Part shown: positions 22,280-36,071 of the stretch, piece after piece
Numbering within the stretch: the first letter of the stretch is position 1
Layout of the letters: every line of letters starts with the position of its first letter
Assembly: GCF_037975445.1 (NCBI RefSeq)
Contig: NZ_CP150254.1
Coordinates: 101,001 to 165,000 of the forward strand
Direction of reading: 5' to 3'
DNA: 64,000 bases
DNA from: Peribacillus sp. FSL P2-0133
Lineage (GTDB): Bacteria > Bacillota > Bacilli > Bacillales > DSM-1321
Translations under genes and position numbers: made by a program
Notes under the pieces: model-generated
The model's database searches: none
What the model saw: only the letters and a program-made list of their open reading frames with translations
Told to the model about the DNA's origin: nothing

Positions 22280-25200
22280 TTGACAGGTCAACTTGTTCAG
22301 TATGGACGACACCGCCAACGTAGAAGTTATGCAAGAATCAGTGAGGTTTTGGATCTTCCGAATCTGATTGAAATTCAAACAGCTTCTTATCAATGGTTTC
22401 TAGATGTAGGTTTAAAGGAAATGTTCCAGGATATTTCTCCTATTGAGGATTTTACAGGTAATTTATCGTTAGAATTCATCGATTACAGCTTAGCTGAGCC
22501 GAAGTATTCTGTGGAAGAAACAAAAGAACGCGATGTTACGTATTCTGCACCACTTCGTGTGAAAGTGCGCCTTGTTAACAAAGAAACAGGGGAAGTGAAA
22601 GACCAGGATGTATTTATGGGCGACTTCCCGCTGATGACTGAAACAGGTACATTTGTCATCAATGGTGCTGAACGGGTAATTGTATCCCAATTAGTGCGCT
22701 CACCGAGTGTTTACTACAATGGAAAAATGGATAAAAACGGTAAGCTTGGATTCTCTGCGACCGTTATTCCTAACCGTGGAGCATGGCTCGAATATGAAAC
22801 AGACGCCAAGGATGTTGTGTATGTTCGGATCGACCGCACCAGGAAATTACCGATTACGGTATTGATGCGTGCCCTTGGATTCGGAACAGATCAAGAAATC
22901 ATCGATTTAATCGGAGACAACGAATACCTTCGCAACACTCTTGAAAAGGATAACACCGAGAGTGTAGAAAAAGCATTACTAGAAATCTATGAGCGTCTAC
23001 GCCCAGGTGAACCGCCTACTGTCGAAAACGCGAAAAGTCTTTTAGTATCCCGCTTTTTTGATCCGAAACGTTATGATTTAGCTAATGTAGGCCGTTATAA
23101 AATTAATAAAAAACTGCATATCAAGAACCGTTTATTCGGACAACGTATTGCAGAGACTTTGATTGATCCTGAAACAGGTGAAATCATCGTTGAAAAAGGG
23201 ACAATGCTTGATCGTCGGACTCTTGATAGGATCCTGCCTCATATCGAAGGTGGAATCGGATTCAAAACATTCCATCCATCAGGCGGTGTAGTAGAGGAAG
23301 AAACTCTTCTTCAACCTATTAAAGTGTTTGCGCCAAACGATGCTGAAGGCGAAAAAGTGATCAATATCATCGGTAATGCCTATGTGACCGACCAGGTCAA
23401 AAACATTACACCGGCTGATATCATTTCTTCCATCAGTTATTTCTTTAATTTATTGCATGGTGTGGGAATCACGGATGACATTGACCATTTAGGTAACCGT
23501 CGTCTGCGTTCCGTTGGTGAATTGCTGCAAAACCAATTCAGAATTGGTTTATCCCGTATGGAGCGTGTTGTCCGTGAAAGAATGTCCATTCAGGATACGA
23601 ATACAATCACTCCACAGCAACTAATCAACATTCGCCCGGTCATTGCATCCATTAAAGAGTTCTTTGGAAGCTCACAGCTTTCCCAATTCATGGATCAAAC
23701 GAACCCGTTGGCTGAATTGACACATAAACGTCGTCTATCTGCATTGGGACCTGGTGGTCTGACACGTGAGCGTGCTGGCTTTGAAGTACGTGACGTTCAT
23801 TATTCCCACTATGGCCGCATGTGTCCGATCGAAACGCCTGAGGGACCGAATATTGGTTTGATTAACTCATTATCCAGTTTCGCAAAGGTTAACCCATATG
23901 GCTTCATTGAAACACCATACCGCCGTGTGGACCCTGAAACAGGTAAAATCACAAGCCAAATTGACTACTTAACAGCTGATGAGGAAGATAATTATGTAGT
24001 TGCCCAAGCGAATGTACGACTGTCAGATGACGGCTCATTCCTTGATAATGATGTTGTTGCACGTTTCCGCGGTGAAAATACCGTTGTTCCGCGTGACCGC
24101 GTAGATTACATGGATGTATCTCCTAAACAGGTTGTATCTGCTGCGACAGCATGTATTCCTTTCTTGGAAAATGATGACTCCAACCGTGCCCTTATGGGAG
24201 CGAACATGCAACGTCAAGCAGTTCCTTTGCTGCAACCGGAAGCCCCTCGAGTAGGAACGGGTATGGAGTATGTTTCAGCGAAAGACTCCGGTGCTGCTGT
24301 AATCTGTAAACACCCTGGTATCGTAGAGCACGTTGAATCACGTGAAGTATGGGTACGTAGGGTAAGTGAGGTTGACGGACAGCAAGTAAAAGGAAACCTT
24401 GATAAATACCGTCTATTAAAATTCATTCGTTCCAACCAAGGAACGTGCTATAATCAACGCCCTATCGTAAGTGTTGGCGACAACGTTGTAAAAGGTGAAA
24501 TTCTTGCTGATGGTCCTTCAATGGAAAAAGGTGAGTTGGCACTTGGACGTAACGTATTGGTTGCCTTCATGACATGGGATGGATATAACTATGAAGATGC
24601 CATCATCATGAGTGAAAGATTGGTTAAAGATGATGTGTACACTTCCATTCATATTGAAGAATATGAATCTGAATCACGCGATACAAAATTAGGACCTGAA
24701 GAAATCACACGTGATATCCCTAACGTAGGGGAAGATGCGCTTCGTAATCTTGATGAGCGCGGAATAATCCGTGTGGGTGCTGAAGTGAAAGACGGAGACC
24801 TTCTCGTTGGTAAAGTCACGCCTAAAGGTGTAACGGAACTGACTGCTGAGGAACGTCTATTACATGCAATCTTCGGTGAAAAAGCACGTGAAGTAAGGGA
24901 TACATCACTTCGTGTACCTCACGGCGGCGGCGGAATCGTTCTTGATGTTAAAGTATTTAACAGAGAAGACGGTGATGAACTGCCTCCTGGTGTAAACCAA
25001 CTCGCACGTGTATATATCGTTCAAAAACGTAAAATCCATGAAGGCGATAAAATGGCTGGACGACATGGTAACAAAGGGGTAATCTCCAGGATTCTTCCTG
25101 AAGAAGATATGCCTTATTTACCAGACGGCACTCCAGTCGACATCATGTTAAACCCATTGGGTGTACCTTCACGTATGAATATCGGTCAGGTGTTGGAGCT

Positions 25201-25849
25201 TCACTTAGGTATGGCTGCACGCGCACTTGGCATTCATGTAGCATCTCCTGTATTCGATGGTGCTACTGAGGAAGATGTTTGGGGTACGATTGAAGAAGCC
25301 GGGATGTCCCGTGATGCAAAAACTGTCCTTTATGACGGCCGTTCAGGTGAAGCATTCGATAACCGTGTATCAGTCGGTGTCATGTATATGATCAAACTGG
25401 CACATATGGTCGATGATAAACTTCATGCACGTTCAACTGGACCTTACTCCCTTGTTACGCAGCAACCACTTGGTGGTAAAGCGCAATTTGGTGGACAGCG
25501 TTTCGGTGAGATGGAAGTATGGGCACTTGAAGCTTATGGTGCTGCTTATACATTACAAGAAATCCTAACCGTTAAATCAGATGATGTCGTAGGTCGTGTT
25601 AAAACGTACGAAGCGATCGTCAAAGGTGAAAATGTCCCTGAACCAGGCGTTCCTGAGTCCTTCAAAGTATTGATTAAGGAGCTTCAAAGTTTAGGATTGG
25701 ATGTTAAAATTCTCAATGCCGAAGATCGTGAAATCGAAATGCGTGACTTGGAAGATGAAGATGAAGCCAACCAAGCAGACAAATTAAGCCTTGATTCAGA
25801 AACTAAAGATATGGTTGCTTCCGAAGTAGGGGCACCTGTCAAAGAATAA
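22280..25849 (+). CDS. rpoB: RNA polymerase beta subunit
   Basis: RpoB forms one half of the RNA polymerase active cleft. From TTG at 22280 it has 1189 residues. An in-frame GTG lies three codons upstream, but it falls inside the AAGGGGTG ribosome site, so TTG (LTGQLVQYG) is the better start. The rifampicin pocket reads [12 protein letters not shown] and HKRRLSALG, the sensitive wild-type form. The C-terminal [13 protein letters not shown] and [18 protein letters not shown] motifs are present. The tail after the conserved core is acidic. Confidence 0.98.
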   Translation: MTGQLVQYGRHRQRRSYARISEVLDLPNLIEIQTASYQWFLDVGLKEMFQDISPIEDFTGNLSLEFIDYSLAEPKYSVEETKERDVTYSAPLRVKVRLVNKETGEVKDQDVFMGDFPLMTETGTFVINGAERVIVSQLVRSPSVYYNGKMDKNGKLGFSATVIPNRGAWLEYETDAKDVVYVRIDRTRKLPITVLMRALGFGTDQEIIDLIGDNEYLRNTLEKDNTESVEKALLEIYERLRPGEPPTVENAKSLLVSRFFDPKRYDLANVGRYKINKKLHIKNRLFGQRIAETLIDPETGEIIVEKGTMLDRRTLDRILPHIEGGIGFKTFHPSGGVVEEETLLQPIKVFAPNDAEGEKVINIIGNAYVTDQVKNITPADIISSISYFFNLLHGVGITDDIDHLGNRRLRSVGELLQNQFRIGLSRMERVVRERMSIQDTNTITPQQLINIRPVIASIKEFFGSSQLSQFMDQTNPLAELTHKRRLSALGPGGLTRERAGFEVRDVHYSHYGRMCPIETPEGPNIGLINSLSSFAKVNPYGFIETPYRRVDPETGKITSQIDYLTADEEDNYVVAQANVRLSDDGSFLDNDVVARFRGENTVVPRDRVDYMDVSPKQVVSAATACIPFLENDDSNRALMGANMQRQAVPLLQPEAPRVGTGMEYVSAKDSGAAVICKHPGIVEHVESREVWVRRVSEVDGQQVKGNLDKYRLLKFIRSNQGTCYNQRPIVSVGDNVVKGEILADGPSMEKGELALGRNVLVAFMTWDGYNYEDAIIMSERLVKDDVYTSIHIEEYESESRDTKLGPEEITRDIPNVGEDALRNLDERGIIRVGAEVKDGDLLVGKVTPKGVTELTAEERLLHAIFGEKAREVRDTSLRVPHGGGGIVLDVKVFNREDGDELPPGVNQLARVYIVQKRKIHEGDKMAGRHGNKGVISRILPEEDMPYLPDGTPVDIMLNPLGVPSRMNIGQVLELHLGMAARALGIHVASPVFDGATEEDVWGTIEEAGMSRDAKTVLYDGRSGEAFDNRVSVGVMYMIKLAHMVDDKLHARSTGPYSLVTQQPLGGKAQFGGQRFGEMEVWALEAYGAAYTLQEILTVKSDDVVGRVKTYEAIVKGENVPEPGVPESFKVLIKELQSLGLDVKILNAEDREIEMRDLEDEDEANQADKLSLDSETKDMVASEVGAPVKE

Positions 25850-26033
25850 AATTAAATATAAACATATCTAGTTATATATTACCTGCTCTGACTGGCAGCG
25901 AGATGTTCGTTTGAAGATCATGCTGCCTTGTTAGAGCCTTATTGATTCAATCAACCATCATCCGGTGTAAGATTGCCTGATATTTGACGGCAATCAAGGG
26001 TTAAACCTGGAGATTAAAAGGGAGGTAGGCCCC
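25850..26033 (+). other. rpoB-rpoC spacer with two hairpins
   Basis: This 184-base spacer holds no gene. GGCAGC and GCTGCC (around 25892-25926) and GATTGCC/GGCAATC (around 25972-25998) can pair. It is rather long for two subunits made in equal amounts. The second hairpin lacks a T run, so these are more likely RNA-processing or stability elements than terminators. Confidence 0.5.
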
Positions 26034-29000
26034 TTGTTAGACGTTAATAATTTTGAGTATATGAAAATTGGTCTTGCTTCACCAGACAAGATTCGTTCTT
26101 GGTCCCATGGAGAAGTTAAAAAACCAGAAACAATCAACTATCGTACGTTAAAGCCAGAAAAAGACGGTTTATTCTGTGAGAGAATTTTTGGACCTCAAAA
26201 GGACTGGGAATGTCATTGCGGAAAATATAAACGTGTTCGTTATAAAGGCGTAGTCTGTGACCGTTGTGGCGTTGAAGTCACTCGTGCTAAGGTACGTCGT
26301 GAGCGTATGGGTCATATTGAGCTGGCAGCTCCAGTTTCACACATATGGTATTTTAAAGGAATTCCTAGCCGTATGGGACTTGTGCTTGACATGTCTCCAC
26401 GGGCTTTGGAAGAAGTTATTTACTTTGCATCTTACGTCGTAACTGAAACGGGCGATACAACTTTAGAAAAGAAACAGCTTCTTTCTGAAAAGGAATATCG
26501 TACATACCGTGAAAAATACGGTAAGAAATTCCAAGCTGCCATGGGTGCGGAAGCTATTAAAAAACTTTTACAAGATATTGATACGGAAAAGGAAGTAGAG
26601 TCGTTGAAAGAGGAGCTTAAAACAGCTCAAGGACAACGCAGAACCCGTGCAATCAAACGCTTGGAAGTGCTTGAAGCATTCCGTAACTCCGGAAATGAGC
26701 CTTCATGGATGATCCTTGACGTGCTTCCGGTCATTCCACCGGAACTTCGTCCTATGGTTCAACTTGATGGAGGACGTTTTGCCACATCTGATCTAAATGA
26801 TTTATATCGCCGTGTTATCAACCGTAATAATCGATTGAAAAGATTACTGGATCTTGGAGCACCAAGCATTATCGTTCAAAATGAGAAGCGAATGCTGCAA
26901 GAAGCTGTCGATGCTCTTATCGATAATGGCCGTCGGGGCCGTCCGGTAACTGGACCTGGTAACCGTCCGTTAAAATCTTTATCTCACATGTTAAAAGGTA
27001 AACAAGGTCGTTTCCGTCAAAACCTTCTTGGTAAACGTGTTGATTATTCTGGCCGTTCCGTTATCGTAGTCGGACCAAACTTAAAGATGTATCAATGTGG
27101 TCTTCCGAAAGAAATGGCGATTGAATTATTCAAACCATTCGTTATGAAGGAGCTTGTTCAAAGAGGTCTAGCGCATAACATCAAATCCGCTAAGCGCAAA
27201 ATTGAACGTTTATCTCCTGAAATATGGGATGTGCTAGAAGAAGTTATTAGAGAACACCCAGTACTGTTAAACCGTGCACCGACTCTTCATAGACTTGGGA
27301 TCCAAGCATTTGAACCAATGTTGGTTGAAGGTCGCGCAATTCGTTTGCATCCGCTCGTATGTACAGCTTATAACGCTGACTTTGACGGTGACCAAATGGC
27401 GGTACACGTTCCTCTATCTTCTGAAGCTCAAGCTGAAGCACGTATGCTTATGCTTGCAGCACAGAACATTTTGAACCCTAAAGATGGTAAACCTGTCGTT
27501 ACACCTTCTCAAGATATGGTATTAGGTAACTATTACTTAACATTGGAAAGAGAAGGCGCTATCGGTGAGGGTATGATCTTTAAAGATACAAGTGAAGCAT
27601 TACTTGCATACCAAAACGGATATGTACACTTACATTCCCGTTGTGCCGTACATGCATCGTCACTAAATAATGAAACATTCACTGAAGAACAAAACGGCCA
27701 ACTTCTAATTACAACTGTCGGTAAATTGATCTTCAATGAAATTTTACCAAAATCATTCCCGTATATTAACGAACCGACACGATATAATTTGGAAACGAAA
27801 ACTCCAGAGAAATATTTTGTGGAAAAAGGCGCTAATATCCCTGAATTGATTGAGGCTCAACCTGCTATTGATCCTTTCAAGAAAAAAATTCTTGGAAATA
27901 TCATTGCGGAAGTCTTTAAACGCTTTAAAATTACCGAAACATCCAAAATGCTTGACCGGATGAAAGATCTTGGATTCAAATATTCGACAAAAGCTGGTAT
28001 TACCGTTGGTGTGGCTGATATTGTCGTTTTAAAAGAAAAACAAGGAATCATTACTGAGGCTCAAACCAAAGTGGATAATGTCTTGAAACAATTCAGACGC
28101 GGTCTTATTACTGAGGATGAGCGTTATGATCGCGTCATTTCAATTTGGAGTGCTGCCAAGGATACCATTCAGTCCAAACTTATGGACTCACTGGACCGAC
28201 GCAACCCAATCTTCATGATGAGTGACTCCGGTGCCCGTGGTAATGCTTCCAACTTTACGCAGCTTGCGGGTATGCGTGGTTTGATGGCCAACCCGGCTGG
28301 ACGTATCATTGAATTACCGATCAAATCAAGTTTCCGTGAAGGTTTAACAGTGTTGGAGTACTTCATCTCTACACATGGTGCGCGTAAAGGTCTTGCCGAT
28401 ACAGCACTTAAAACAGCCGATTCCGGTTACCTTACTCGTCGACTTGTTGACGTTGCCCAAGATGTTATCATCCGTGATGACGATTGTGGAACCGACCGCG
28501 GCTTGAAAATTTCAGCCTTGAGAGAGGGCACTGAAATAATTGAGCATCTTGAAGAGCGCCTAATTGGCCGTTATGCAAGAAAAGCGATCAAACATCCAGA
28601 AACAAATGATGTAATCGTGGCTGAAAATGATCTTATTACTGAAGATCTTGCTAATTATATTGAATCACTTGGAATTGAAACAGCATGGATCCGTTCTGCC
28701 TTTACATGTAACACCAGCCATGGTGTATGTAAAAAATGTTATGGACGCAACTTGGCTACAGGTCAAGAAGTTGAAGTGGGCGAAGCAGTCGGTATTATTG
28801 CCGCTCAATCAATCGGAGAACCTGGTACACAGTTAACGATGCGTACATTCCATACAGGTGGGGTTGCTGGGGATGATATCACTCAAGGTCTTCCTCGTAT
28901 CCAAGAAATATTTGAAGCGAGAAATCCTAAAGGTCAAGCTGTCATTTCCGAAATCGAAGGAACGATTGTTTCGATTAATGAAATTCGGGATAAACAACAG

Positions 29001-29633
29001 GAAATCGTTGTTCAAGGTGCAGTTGAATCACGCACATATACTGCGCCATACACTGCCCGTTTAAGAGTAACTGTTGATACTCCTGTCCGTCGTGGTGAAG
29101 AGTTAACAGAGGGTTCCATCGATCCGAAAGAATTGCTTAAGGTTACAGACGTGCTTACTGTTCAGGAATACCTGCTTCATGAAGTTCAAAAAGTATACCG
29201 GATGCAAGGTGTTGAGATCGGTGATAAACATATCGAGGTAATGGTTAGACAAATGATGCGTAAAGTCCGTGTGCTTGATGCAGGCGAAACTGAAGTGCTT
29301 CCAGGAACATTATTGGATGTTAACCAGTTCACTACTGCAAACACAGATGCATTGCTGACTAACAAATTACCAGCTACAGGCCGCCCTGTATTGCTAGGTA
29401 TCACAAAAGCATCTCTAGAAACGGATTCCTTCTTGTCCGCCGCGTCATTCCAAGAAACAACCAGAGTCTTGACTGATGCAGCAATAAAAGGAAAACGTGA
29501 TGAATTGCTTGGACTTAAAGAAAATGTCATCATCGGTAAACTTGTCCCTGCAGGAACGGGAATGCTTAGATACAGAAAAGCAAACCCTGTCGTTGTTGGT
29601 GATGAAAGTGCCGATACAGTAACAGTGGATTAA
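26034..29633 (+). CDS. rpoC: RNA polymerase beta' subunit
   Basis: RpoC holds the catalytic magnesium. The 1199-residue protein has the N-terminal zinc site (CHCGKYK ... CDRCGVEV, about 60-78), the active-site motif NADFDGDQM (about 447-455), the bridge helix and trigger loop ([15 protein letters not shown]), and the second zinc cluster ([13 protein letters not shown]). The TTG start at 26034 follows GGGAGG. Confidence 0.98.
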   Translation: MLDVNNFEYMKIGLASPDKIRSWSHGEVKKPETINYRTLKPEKDGLFCERIFGPQKDWECHCGKYKRVRYKGVVCDRCGVEVTRAKVRRERMGHIELAAPVSHIWYFKGIPSRMGLVLDMSPRALEEVIYFASYVVTETGDTTLEKKQLLSEKEYRTYREKYGKKFQAAMGAEAIKKLLQDIDTEKEVESLKEELKTAQGQRRTRAIKRLEVLEAFRNSGNEPSWMILDVLPVIPPELRPMVQLDGGRFATSDLNDLYRRVINRNNRLKRLLDLGAPSIIVQNEKRMLQEAVDALIDNGRRGRPVTGPGNRPLKSLSHMLKGKQGRFRQNLLGKRVDYSGRSVIVVGPNLKMYQCGLPKEMAIELFKPFVMKELVQRGLAHNIKSAKRKIERLSPEIWDVLEEVIREHPVLLNRAPTLHRLGIQAFEPMLVEGRAIRLHPLVCTAYNADFDGDQMAVHVPLSSEAQAEARMLMLAAQNILNPKDGKPVVTPSQDMVLGNYYLTLEREGAIGEGMIFKDTSEALLAYQNGYVHLHSRCAVHASSLNNETFTEEQNGQLLITTVGKLIFNEILPKSFPYINEPTRYNLETKTPEKYFVEKGANIPELIEAQPAIDPFKKKILGNIIAEVFKRFKITETSKMLDRMKDLGFKYSTKAGITVGVADIVVLKEKQGIITEAQTKVDNVLKQFRRGLITEDERYDRVISIWSAAKDTIQSKLMDSLDRRNPIFMMSDSGARGNASNFTQLAGMRGLMANPAGRIIELPIKSSFREGLTVLEYFISTHGARKGLADTALKTADSGYLTRRLVDVAQDVIIRDDDCGTDRGLKISALREGTEIIEHLEERLIGRYARKAIKHPETNDVIVAENDLITEDLANYIESLGIETAWIRSAFTCNTSHGVCKKCYGRNLATGQEVEVGEAVGIIAAQSIGEPGTQLTMRTFHTGGVAGDDITQGLPRIQEIFEARNPKGQAVISEIEGTIVSINEIRDKQQEIVVQGAVESRTYTAPYTARLRVTVDTPVRRGEELTEGSIDPKELLKVTDVLTVQEYLLHEVQKVYRMQGVEIGDKHIEVMVRQMMRKVRVLDAGETEVLPGTLLDVNQFTTANTDALLTNKLPATGRPVLLGITKASLETDSFLSAASFQETTRVLTDAAIKGKRDELLGLKENVIIGKLVPAGTGMLRYRKANPVVVGDESADTVTVD

Positions 29634-29642
29634 AGGAAAAAG

Positions 29643-29722
29643 GACCAGCTCAATAATTTAAACTGAAAACCGCACTCCTGTTTCCTATTGGAGCTGAAGG
29701 ATCAGAATTTATTGAGCTGGTC
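29643..29722 (+). other. long branched hairpin after rpoC
   Basis: GACCAGCTCAATAA (29643-29656) and TTATTGAGCTGGTC (29709-29722) form a perfect 14-pair outer stem enclosing 52 bases that can fold further (CTCC/GGAG inside CTGA/TCAG). It begins ten bases after the rpoC stop and has no clean T run. It may be an RNase III-type processing site or an inefficient terminator. Confidence 0.7.
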
Positions 29723-29849
29723 TCTCTTATTACTCATGGCTGACTGAACAGCCTTACGAGGATCAGAAATATTTCCTTTAGGCAAATTGATTATCTTAAT
29801 AGAATTATGTAAGGAAAACCTTTTGCTGAAATTATTTTCTTGAAAGAAG

Positions 29850-29879
29850 TTGACAGTATCCGACTAATAATGATACTAT
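29850..29879 (+). promoter_or_regulatory. promoter of the str operon
   Basis: TTGACA (29850-29855) and TACTAT (29874-29879) with an 18-base gap lie about 48 bases before the L7Ae-like gene. Confidence 0.75.
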
Positions 29880-29926
29880 AGCAAAGGTGCTCCTATGTTA
29901 CCCTGTAACTTTGGAGGATATGGACC

Positions 29927-30175
29927 ATGTCTTATGAAAAAGTAATACAGGCAAAGTCAGTGATTATAGGGACGAAACAAGCAGTTAGAGCTCTTAAAAA
30001 CAATTTAATTCAAGAAGTTATCATCGCTGATGATGCAGATATATACTTGACTGGGCGTGTCGTTGAGACCGCCAAAGAATTGGATGTTCCTATCACATAT
30101 GTTGATTCGATGAGAATGCTTGGCAAAGCATGTGGTATTGATGTCGGAGCAGCAACTGTTGCCATTAAAAAGTAA
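29927..30175 (+). CDS. rplGB: L7Ae-like K-turn RNA-binding protein (YbxF family)
   Basis: The 82-residue protein is an L7Ae/L30e fold with the motifs GTKQAVRAL and EVIIADDADIYLT. In B. subtilis YbxF binds K-turn RNA and can associate with the ribosome. It heads the str operon in front of rpsL, the usual order. GGAGGA precedes the ATG. Confidence 0.94.
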   Translation: MSYEKVIQAKSVIIGTKQAVRALKNNLIQEVIIADDADIYLTGRVVETAKELDVPITYVDSMRMLGKACGIDVGAATVAIKK

Positions 30176-30255
30176 AAATGTTTTTGCAATTATATTTGCA
30201 AAGACTTTGTTTTTACCCATTTATGAACCACCTGGATGTGTGGTACTAGAAATGA

Positions 30256-30702
<447 letters not shown>

Positions 30703-30743
30703 TCTCAAACAAAAATTAAACTTTCTTGAAAGGAGGAAATATA

Positions 30744-31214
30744 ATGCCTCGTAAAGGACCTGTAACGAAAAGAGACGTATTACCAGATCCGATTTATAAT
30801 TCTAAACTTGTGACTCGCTTAATCAACAAATTAATGGTTGATGGACAAAGAGGTAAATCACAAAAAATTCTTTACTCTGCATTTGATTTAATCAAAGAAC
30901 GTACTGGCAATGAATCAATCGAAGTTTTTGATCAAGCACTTAAAAACATCATGCCTGTATTAGAAGTAAAAGCACGCCGTGTAGGTGGAGCTAACTACCA
31001 AGTACCAGTTGAGGTGCGTCCAGACCGCAAATCAACTCTAGGACTTCGTTGGTTAGTGAAATACTCTCGTCTTCGTGGAGAAAAAACGATGGAAGAGCGT
31101 TTAGCTTATGAAATCATGGATGCTGCTAACAATACTGGAGCAGCTGTTAAGAAACGTGAAGATACACACAAAATGGCTGAAGCTAATAAAGCATTCGCTC
31201 ATTATCGCTGGTAA
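30744..31214 (+). CDS. rpsG: 30S ribosomal protein S7
   Basis: S7 nucleates assembly of the 30S head. The 156-residue protein starts [16 protein letters not shown] and ends with the conserved AFAHYRW. The frame is open from 30726, but ATG at 30744 follows AAAGGAGG. Confidence 0.98.
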   Translation: MPRKGPVTKRDVLPDPIYNSKLVTRLINKLMVDGQRGKSQKILYSAFDLIKERTGNESIEVFDQALKNIMPVLEVKARRVGGANYQVPVEVRPDRKSTLGLRWLVKYSRLRGEKTMEERLAYEIMDAANNTGAAVKKREDTHKMAEANKAFAHYRW

Positions 31215-31258
31215 GATATATCACTATAAAATCCTTATAAAAGGAAGGAGAAAGACAA

Positions 31259-33337
31259 ATGGCAAGAGAGTTCTCCTTAGCAAATACTCGTAATATCGGT
31301 ATCATGGCTCACATCGATGCTGGTAAAACGACAACAACAGAACGCGTTCTATACTATACTGGTAAAATTCATAAAATTGGTGAAACACACGAAGGTGCTT
31401 CACAAATGGACTGGATGGAACAGGAACAAGAACGTGGAATCACGATCACATCCGCTGCAACAACTGCACAGTGGAAAGGTCACCGTGTAAACATCATCGA
31501 TACGCCAGGACACGTAGACTTCACAGTTGAAGTTGAACGTTCATTGCGTGTACTTGATGGAGCTGTAGCTGTACTTGATGCCCAATCAGGTGTTGAGCCT
31601 CAAACTGAAACAGTTTGGCGCCAAGCTACAACTTATGGTGTACCACGTGTCGTATTCGTAAATAAAATGGACAAAATCGGTGCGGATTTCCTATATTCAG
31701 TTGGAACAATCCACGACCGTTTACAAGCTAATGCTCACCCGGTTCAGTTACCAATCGGTGCTGAAGATCAATTCTCTGCAATCATTGACCTTATTGAAAT
31801 GAAAGCTCATTTCTATGCCAATGATCTAGGAACTGATATCACTGTTGGTGAAATTCCTGAAGAACATAGGGAATTAGCTGAAGAATACCGTGAAAAGTTA
31901 ATTGAAGCAGTAGCAGAAGTTAATGAAGACTTAATGGAAAAATACCTTGGCGGCGAAGAAATCAGCATTGCTGAATTAAAAGCAGCTATTCGTACAGCAA
32001 CTGTTAACGTTGAATTCTTCCCAGTTATCTGTGGATCAGCTTTCAAAAACAAAGGTGTTCAATTAATGCTTGATAACGTTATCGACTTCCTTCCATCTCC
32101 ATTAGACGTGCCGGCTATTAAAGGTACTCTACCGGATACAGAAGATGAAGTAGAACGCCATTCAGATGATTCTGAACCGTTCTCCGCTTTAGCGTTTAAA
32201 GTTATGACTGACCCTTACGTTGGTAAACTTACATTCTTCCGCGTGTACTCAGGTACATTAGAATCAGGATCTTATGTAATCAACTCAACAAAAGGTAAGC
32301 GTGAACGTATTGGACGTATCCTTCAAATGCATGCAAACAGCCGTGAAGAAATCTCAACTGTATATGCAGGGGATATCGCTGCTGCTGTTGGTTTGAAAGA
32401 TACTACAACTGGTGATACTCTATGTGACGACAAGAACCAAGTAATTCTTGAATCCATGGTATTCCCAGAACCAGTTATCTCACTGTCAGTTGAACCGAAA
32501 TCCAAAGCAGACCAAGACAAAATGGGTCAAGCTTTACAAAAGCTACAAGATGAAGATCCAACATTCCGTGCGCATACTGACCAAGAAACTGGTCAAACGA
32601 TTATCGCTGGTATGGGTGAACTTCACTTGGACATCCTTGTTGACCGTATGCGTCGCGAATTTAAAGTGGAAGCTAACGTTGGTGCTCCTCAAGTAGCATA
32701 CCGTGAAACTTTCCGTGGTTCAGCTAAAGTTGAAGGTAAATTCGTTCGCCAATCAGGTGGTCGTGGACAATTCGGACACGTATGGATCGAATTTGGTCCA
32801 AACGAAGAAGGTAAAGGATTCGAATTTGAAAATGCTATCGTCGGTGGTGTAGTACCACGTGAATATATCCCTGCTGTACAAGCTGGATTAGTTGATTCAC
32901 TTGACCGTGGTGTACTTGCTGGTTACCCGCTAGTCGACATCAAAGCAAAATTATTTGACGGTTCTTACCATGACGTTGACTCCAACGAAATGGCATTTAA
33001 AATTGCTGCATCAATGGCACTTAAAAATGCAGCATCTAAATGTAAGCCTGTCATCCTTGAACCAATCATGAAAGTGGAAGTAGTTATTCCAGAAGATTAC
33101 CTAGGCGACATCATGGGAGATATCACATCTCGTCGTGGTCGCGTAGAAGGTATGGAAGCTCGCGGTAACACGCAAATGGTTAAAGCGATGGTTCCACTAT
33201 CTGAAATGTTCGGATATGCTACATCTTTACGTTCTAACACTCAAGGACGCGGAACATTCTCTATGCACTTCGATCATTATGAAGAAGTACCTAAGAGCAT
33301 TTCTGAAGAAATCATCAAAAAAAATAAAGGTGAATAA
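31259..33337 (+). CDS. fusA: elongation factor G
   Basis: EF-G drives translocation. The 692-residue protein has G motifs [22 protein letters not shown] and NKMD, followed by domains II-V including the [10 protein letters not shown] region of domain IV. The start follows AAGGAGA. Confidence 0.98.
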   Translation: MAREFSLANTRNIGIMAHIDAGKTTTTERVLYYTGKIHKIGETHEGASQMDWMEQEQERGITITSAATTAQWKGHRVNIIDTPGHVDFTVEVERSLRVLDGAVAVLDAQSGVEPQTETVWRQATTYGVPRVVFVNKMDKIGADFLYSVGTIHDRLQANAHPVQLPIGAEDQFSAIIDLIEMKAHFYANDLGTDITVGEIPEEHRELAEEYREKLIEAVAEVNEDLMEKYLGGEEISIAELKAAIRTATVNVEFFPVICGSAFKNKGVQLMLDNVIDFLPSPLDVPAIKGTLPDTEDEVERHSDDSEPFSALAFKVMTDPYVGKLTFFRVYSGTLESGSYVINSTKGKRERIGRILQMHANSREEISTVYAGDIAAAVGLKDTTTGDTLCDDKNQVILESMVFPEPVISLSVEPKSKADQDKMGQALQKLQDEDPTFRAHTDQETGQTIIAGMGELHLDILVDRMRREFKVEANVGAPQVAYRETFRGSAKVEGKFVRQSGGRGQFGHVWIEFGPNEEGKGFEFENAIVGGVVPREYIPAVQAGLVDSLDRGVLAGYPLVDIKAKLFDGSYHDVDSNEMAFKIAASMALKNAASKCKPVILEPIMKVEVVIPEDYLGDIMGDITSRRGRVEGMEARGNTQMVKAMVPLSEMFGYATSLRSNTQGRGTFSMHFDHYEEVPKSISEEIIKKNKGE

Positions 33338-33378
33338 TTGATTTTCATCTCTTATTAAAGTATAACTATCTTATGTAA

Positions 33379-33411
33379 GCTGTGATGGAAGAATTAGTCT
33401 TCTTTCACAGC
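33379..33411 (+). other. hairpin between fusA and tufA
   Basis: GCTGTGA and TCACAGC, with inner GGAAGAA/TCTTCTT pairing, make a strong two-part stem in the 120-base spacer. No T run follows, so it is more likely an RNA-processing or stability element than a terminator. Confidence 0.6.
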
Positions 33412-33457
33412 CCTATATACTTAATCTTTTATTTATAATTTTAAGGAGGAATTCCTA

Positions 33458-34645
33458 ATGGGAAAAGCTAAATTTGATCGTTCAAAACCGCACGTTAACG
33501 TTGGAACAATTGGTCACGTTGACCATGGTAAAACTACTCTAACTGCTGCAATCACAACTGTACTTGCTAAATCTGGTGGCGCAGAAGCTCGCGCTTATGA
33601 CCAAATCGATGGTGCTCCAGAAGAAAGAGAACGTGGTATCACAATCTCTACTGCACACGTTGAGTATGAAACAGCTACTCGTCACTATGCACACGTTGAC
33701 TGCCCAGGACATGCTGACTATGTTAAAAACATGATCACAGGTGCTGCACAAATGGACGGCGGTATCCTAGTAGTATCTGCTGCTGATGGCCCAATGCCAC
33801 AAACTCGTGAGCACATCCTTCTTTCTCGTCAAGTAGGTGTACCATTCCTTGTAGTATTCATGAACAAATGCGATATGGTTGATGACGAAGAACTTCTTGA
33901 ATTAGTAGAAATGGAAATCCGTGATCTTCTATCTGAATACGAATTCCCTGGCGATGACATTCCAGTTATCAAAGGATCTGCACTAAAAGCTCTTCAAGGA
34001 GACGAAGCTTGGGAAGAAAAAATTCATGAATTAATGGCAGCTGTTGACGAGTATATCCCAGAACCAACTCGTGACACTGAAAAACCATTCATGATGCCAG
34101 TTGAGGATGTATTCTCAATCACTGGTCGTGGAACAGTTGCAACTGGCCGTGTTGAGCGTGGACAAGTTAAAGTCGGTGACGTTGTTGACATCATCGGTTT
34201 CAACGAAGAGTCTAAACCAACAACAGTAACTGGTGTTGAAATGTTCCGTAAGCTTCTTGACTATGCTGAAGCTGGTGACAACATCGGTGCACTACTTCGT
34301 GGTGTATCCCGTGAAGATATCCAACGTGGACAAGTACTTGCTAAACCAGGTACAATCACTCCACACACAAAGTTCAAAGCTGAAGTTTATGTTCTTTCTA
34401 AAGAAGAAGGTGGACGTCACACTCCATTCTTTACAAACTACCGTCCTCAGTTCTACTTCCGTACAACTGACGTAACTGGTATTTGTAACCTTCCAGAAGG
34501 CGTAGAAATGGTTATGCCTGGAGACAACATCGAAATGACTGTAGAACTTATCGCTCCAATCGCTATCGAAGAAGGTACTAAATTCTCTATCCGTGAGGGT
34601 GGACGTACTGTAGGCGCTGGCGTAGTTGCTACAATCACAGAGTAA
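33458..34645 (+). CDS. tufA: elongation factor Tu
   Basis: EF-Tu brings aminoacyl-tRNA to the ribosome. The 395-residue protein has [17 protein letters not shown] and NKCD motifs and the beta-barrel domains II and III. Codon bias is extreme. AAGGAGG precedes the ATG. Confidence 0.99.
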   Translation: MGKAKFDRSKPHVNVGTIGHVDHGKTTLTAAITTVLAKSGGAEARAYDQIDGAPEERERGITISTAHVEYETATRHYAHVDCPGHADYVKNMITGAAQMDGGILVVSAADGPMPQTREHILLSRQVGVPFLVVFMNKCDMVDDEELLELVEMEIRDLLSEYEFPGDDIPVIKGSALKALQGDEAWEEKIHELMAAVDEYIPEPTRDTEKPFMMPVEDVFSITGRGTVATGRVERGQVKVGDVVDIIGFNEESKPTTVTGVEMFRKLLDYAEAGDNIGALLRGVSREDIQRGQVLAKPGTITPHTKFKAEVYVLSKEEGGRHTPFFTNYRPQFYFRTTDVTGICNLPEGVEMVMPGDNIEMTVELIAPIAIEEGTKFSIREGGRTVGAGVVATITE

Positions 34646-34685
34646 TTGATTCATAAAACAATATTGGAAGGGACGCCTTCCGGGA

Positions 34686-34716
34686 GAAGCAGATGGGACG
34701 CCATCTGCTTCTTTTC
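34686..34716 (+). terminator. terminator after tufA
   Basis: GAAGCAGATGG and CCATCTGCTTC form an eleven-pair stem with a four-base loop, followed by TTTTC. It closes the str operon. Confidence 0.9.
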
Positions 34717-34840
34717 TATTTTCTAAAGGTTTTTCATTTTTTTCTTCTATAATATCGGTAAAAAAATTAGTGGATTTATTAATTTTCATGAGGATTTTCG
34801 AATTGAAGAAAATGGATATGAAAGACCATGTAGAATCTAC

Positions 34841-34936
34841 TTGTAAATACTTGTGATAGTATGTATAATAATAAAAGTGTGTTGCACAAGAAAAGTTTAA
34901 GTTTAACTTGCATTTTACTTGTGCATTATGTATAAT
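34841..34936 (+). promoter_or_regulatory. tandem promoters of the S10 operon
   Basis: Two promoters are visible, each with a 17-base spacer: TTGTAA (34841-34846) with TATAAT (34864-34869), and TTGCAT (34908-34913) with TATAAT (34931-34936). The 34717-34840 stretch before them shows no gene. Confidence 0.8.
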
Positions 34937-34939
34937 AGA

Positions 34940-35376
<437 letters not shown>

Positions 35377-35416
35377 TTCATATAAATATGAACAATTACT
35401 CTAGGAGGTGTGACTT

Positions 35417-36046
35417 ATGACCAAAGGAATCTTAGGAAGAAAAATCGGTATGACTCAAGTTTTTGCTGAAAACGGTGAACTTATTCCGGTAACAGTTATC
35501 GAAGCTGCTAATAACGTGGTTCTTCAAAAGAAAACTGTTGAAACTGATGGCTATGAAGCAGTTCAAGTTGGTTTTGAAAACAAACGCGAAAAGCTTTCTA
35601 ACAAACCTGAAAAGGGCCATGTTGAAAAAGCAAATACTACTCCTAAGCGCTTCATTCGCGAATTCCGCGGAACGGATCTTACTGAATATGAGATCGGTCA
35701 AGAAGTCAATGTTAGTATTTTCGCTGAAGGCGATTTAGTAGATGTATCAGGAATTTCAAAAGGTAAAGGTTTCCAAGGCTCTATCAAGCGTCATGGACAA
35801 TCTCGCGGACCTATGTCTCATGGTTCTCGTTACCACCGTCGCCCAGGTTCAATGGGTCCTGTAGCTCCAAACCGCGTATTCAAAGGTAAACTATTACCAG
35901 GACGTATGGGTGGAGAACAAATCACTGTTCAAAACTTAGCTATCGTTAAAGTTGATGTTGAACGCAACCTACTATTGATCAAAGGTAATGTACCTGGTGC
36001 TAGAAAAGCATTGATCAAAGTTAAAACTGCTGTTAAAGCAAAGTAA
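35417..36046 (+). CDS. rplC: 50S ribosomal protein L3
   Basis: L3 starts 50S assembly and reaches the peptidyl-transferase centre. The 209-residue protein contains [13 protein letters not shown] and [17 protein letters not shown] near the centre. AGGAGGTG precedes ATG 35417. Confidence 0.98.
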   Translation: MTKGILGRKIGMTQVFAENGELIPVTVIEAANNVVLQKKTVETDGYEAVQVGFENKREKLSNKPEKGHVEKANTTPKRFIREFRGTDLTEYEIGQEVNVSIFAEGDLVDVSGISKGKGFQGSIKRHGQSRGPMSHGSRYHRRPGSMGPVAPNRVFKGKLLPGRMGGEQITVQNLAIVKVDVERNLLLIKGNVPGARKALIKVKTAVKAK

Positions 36047-36071
36047 TTTCTGAGAAAGGAGGAGCAATAGA

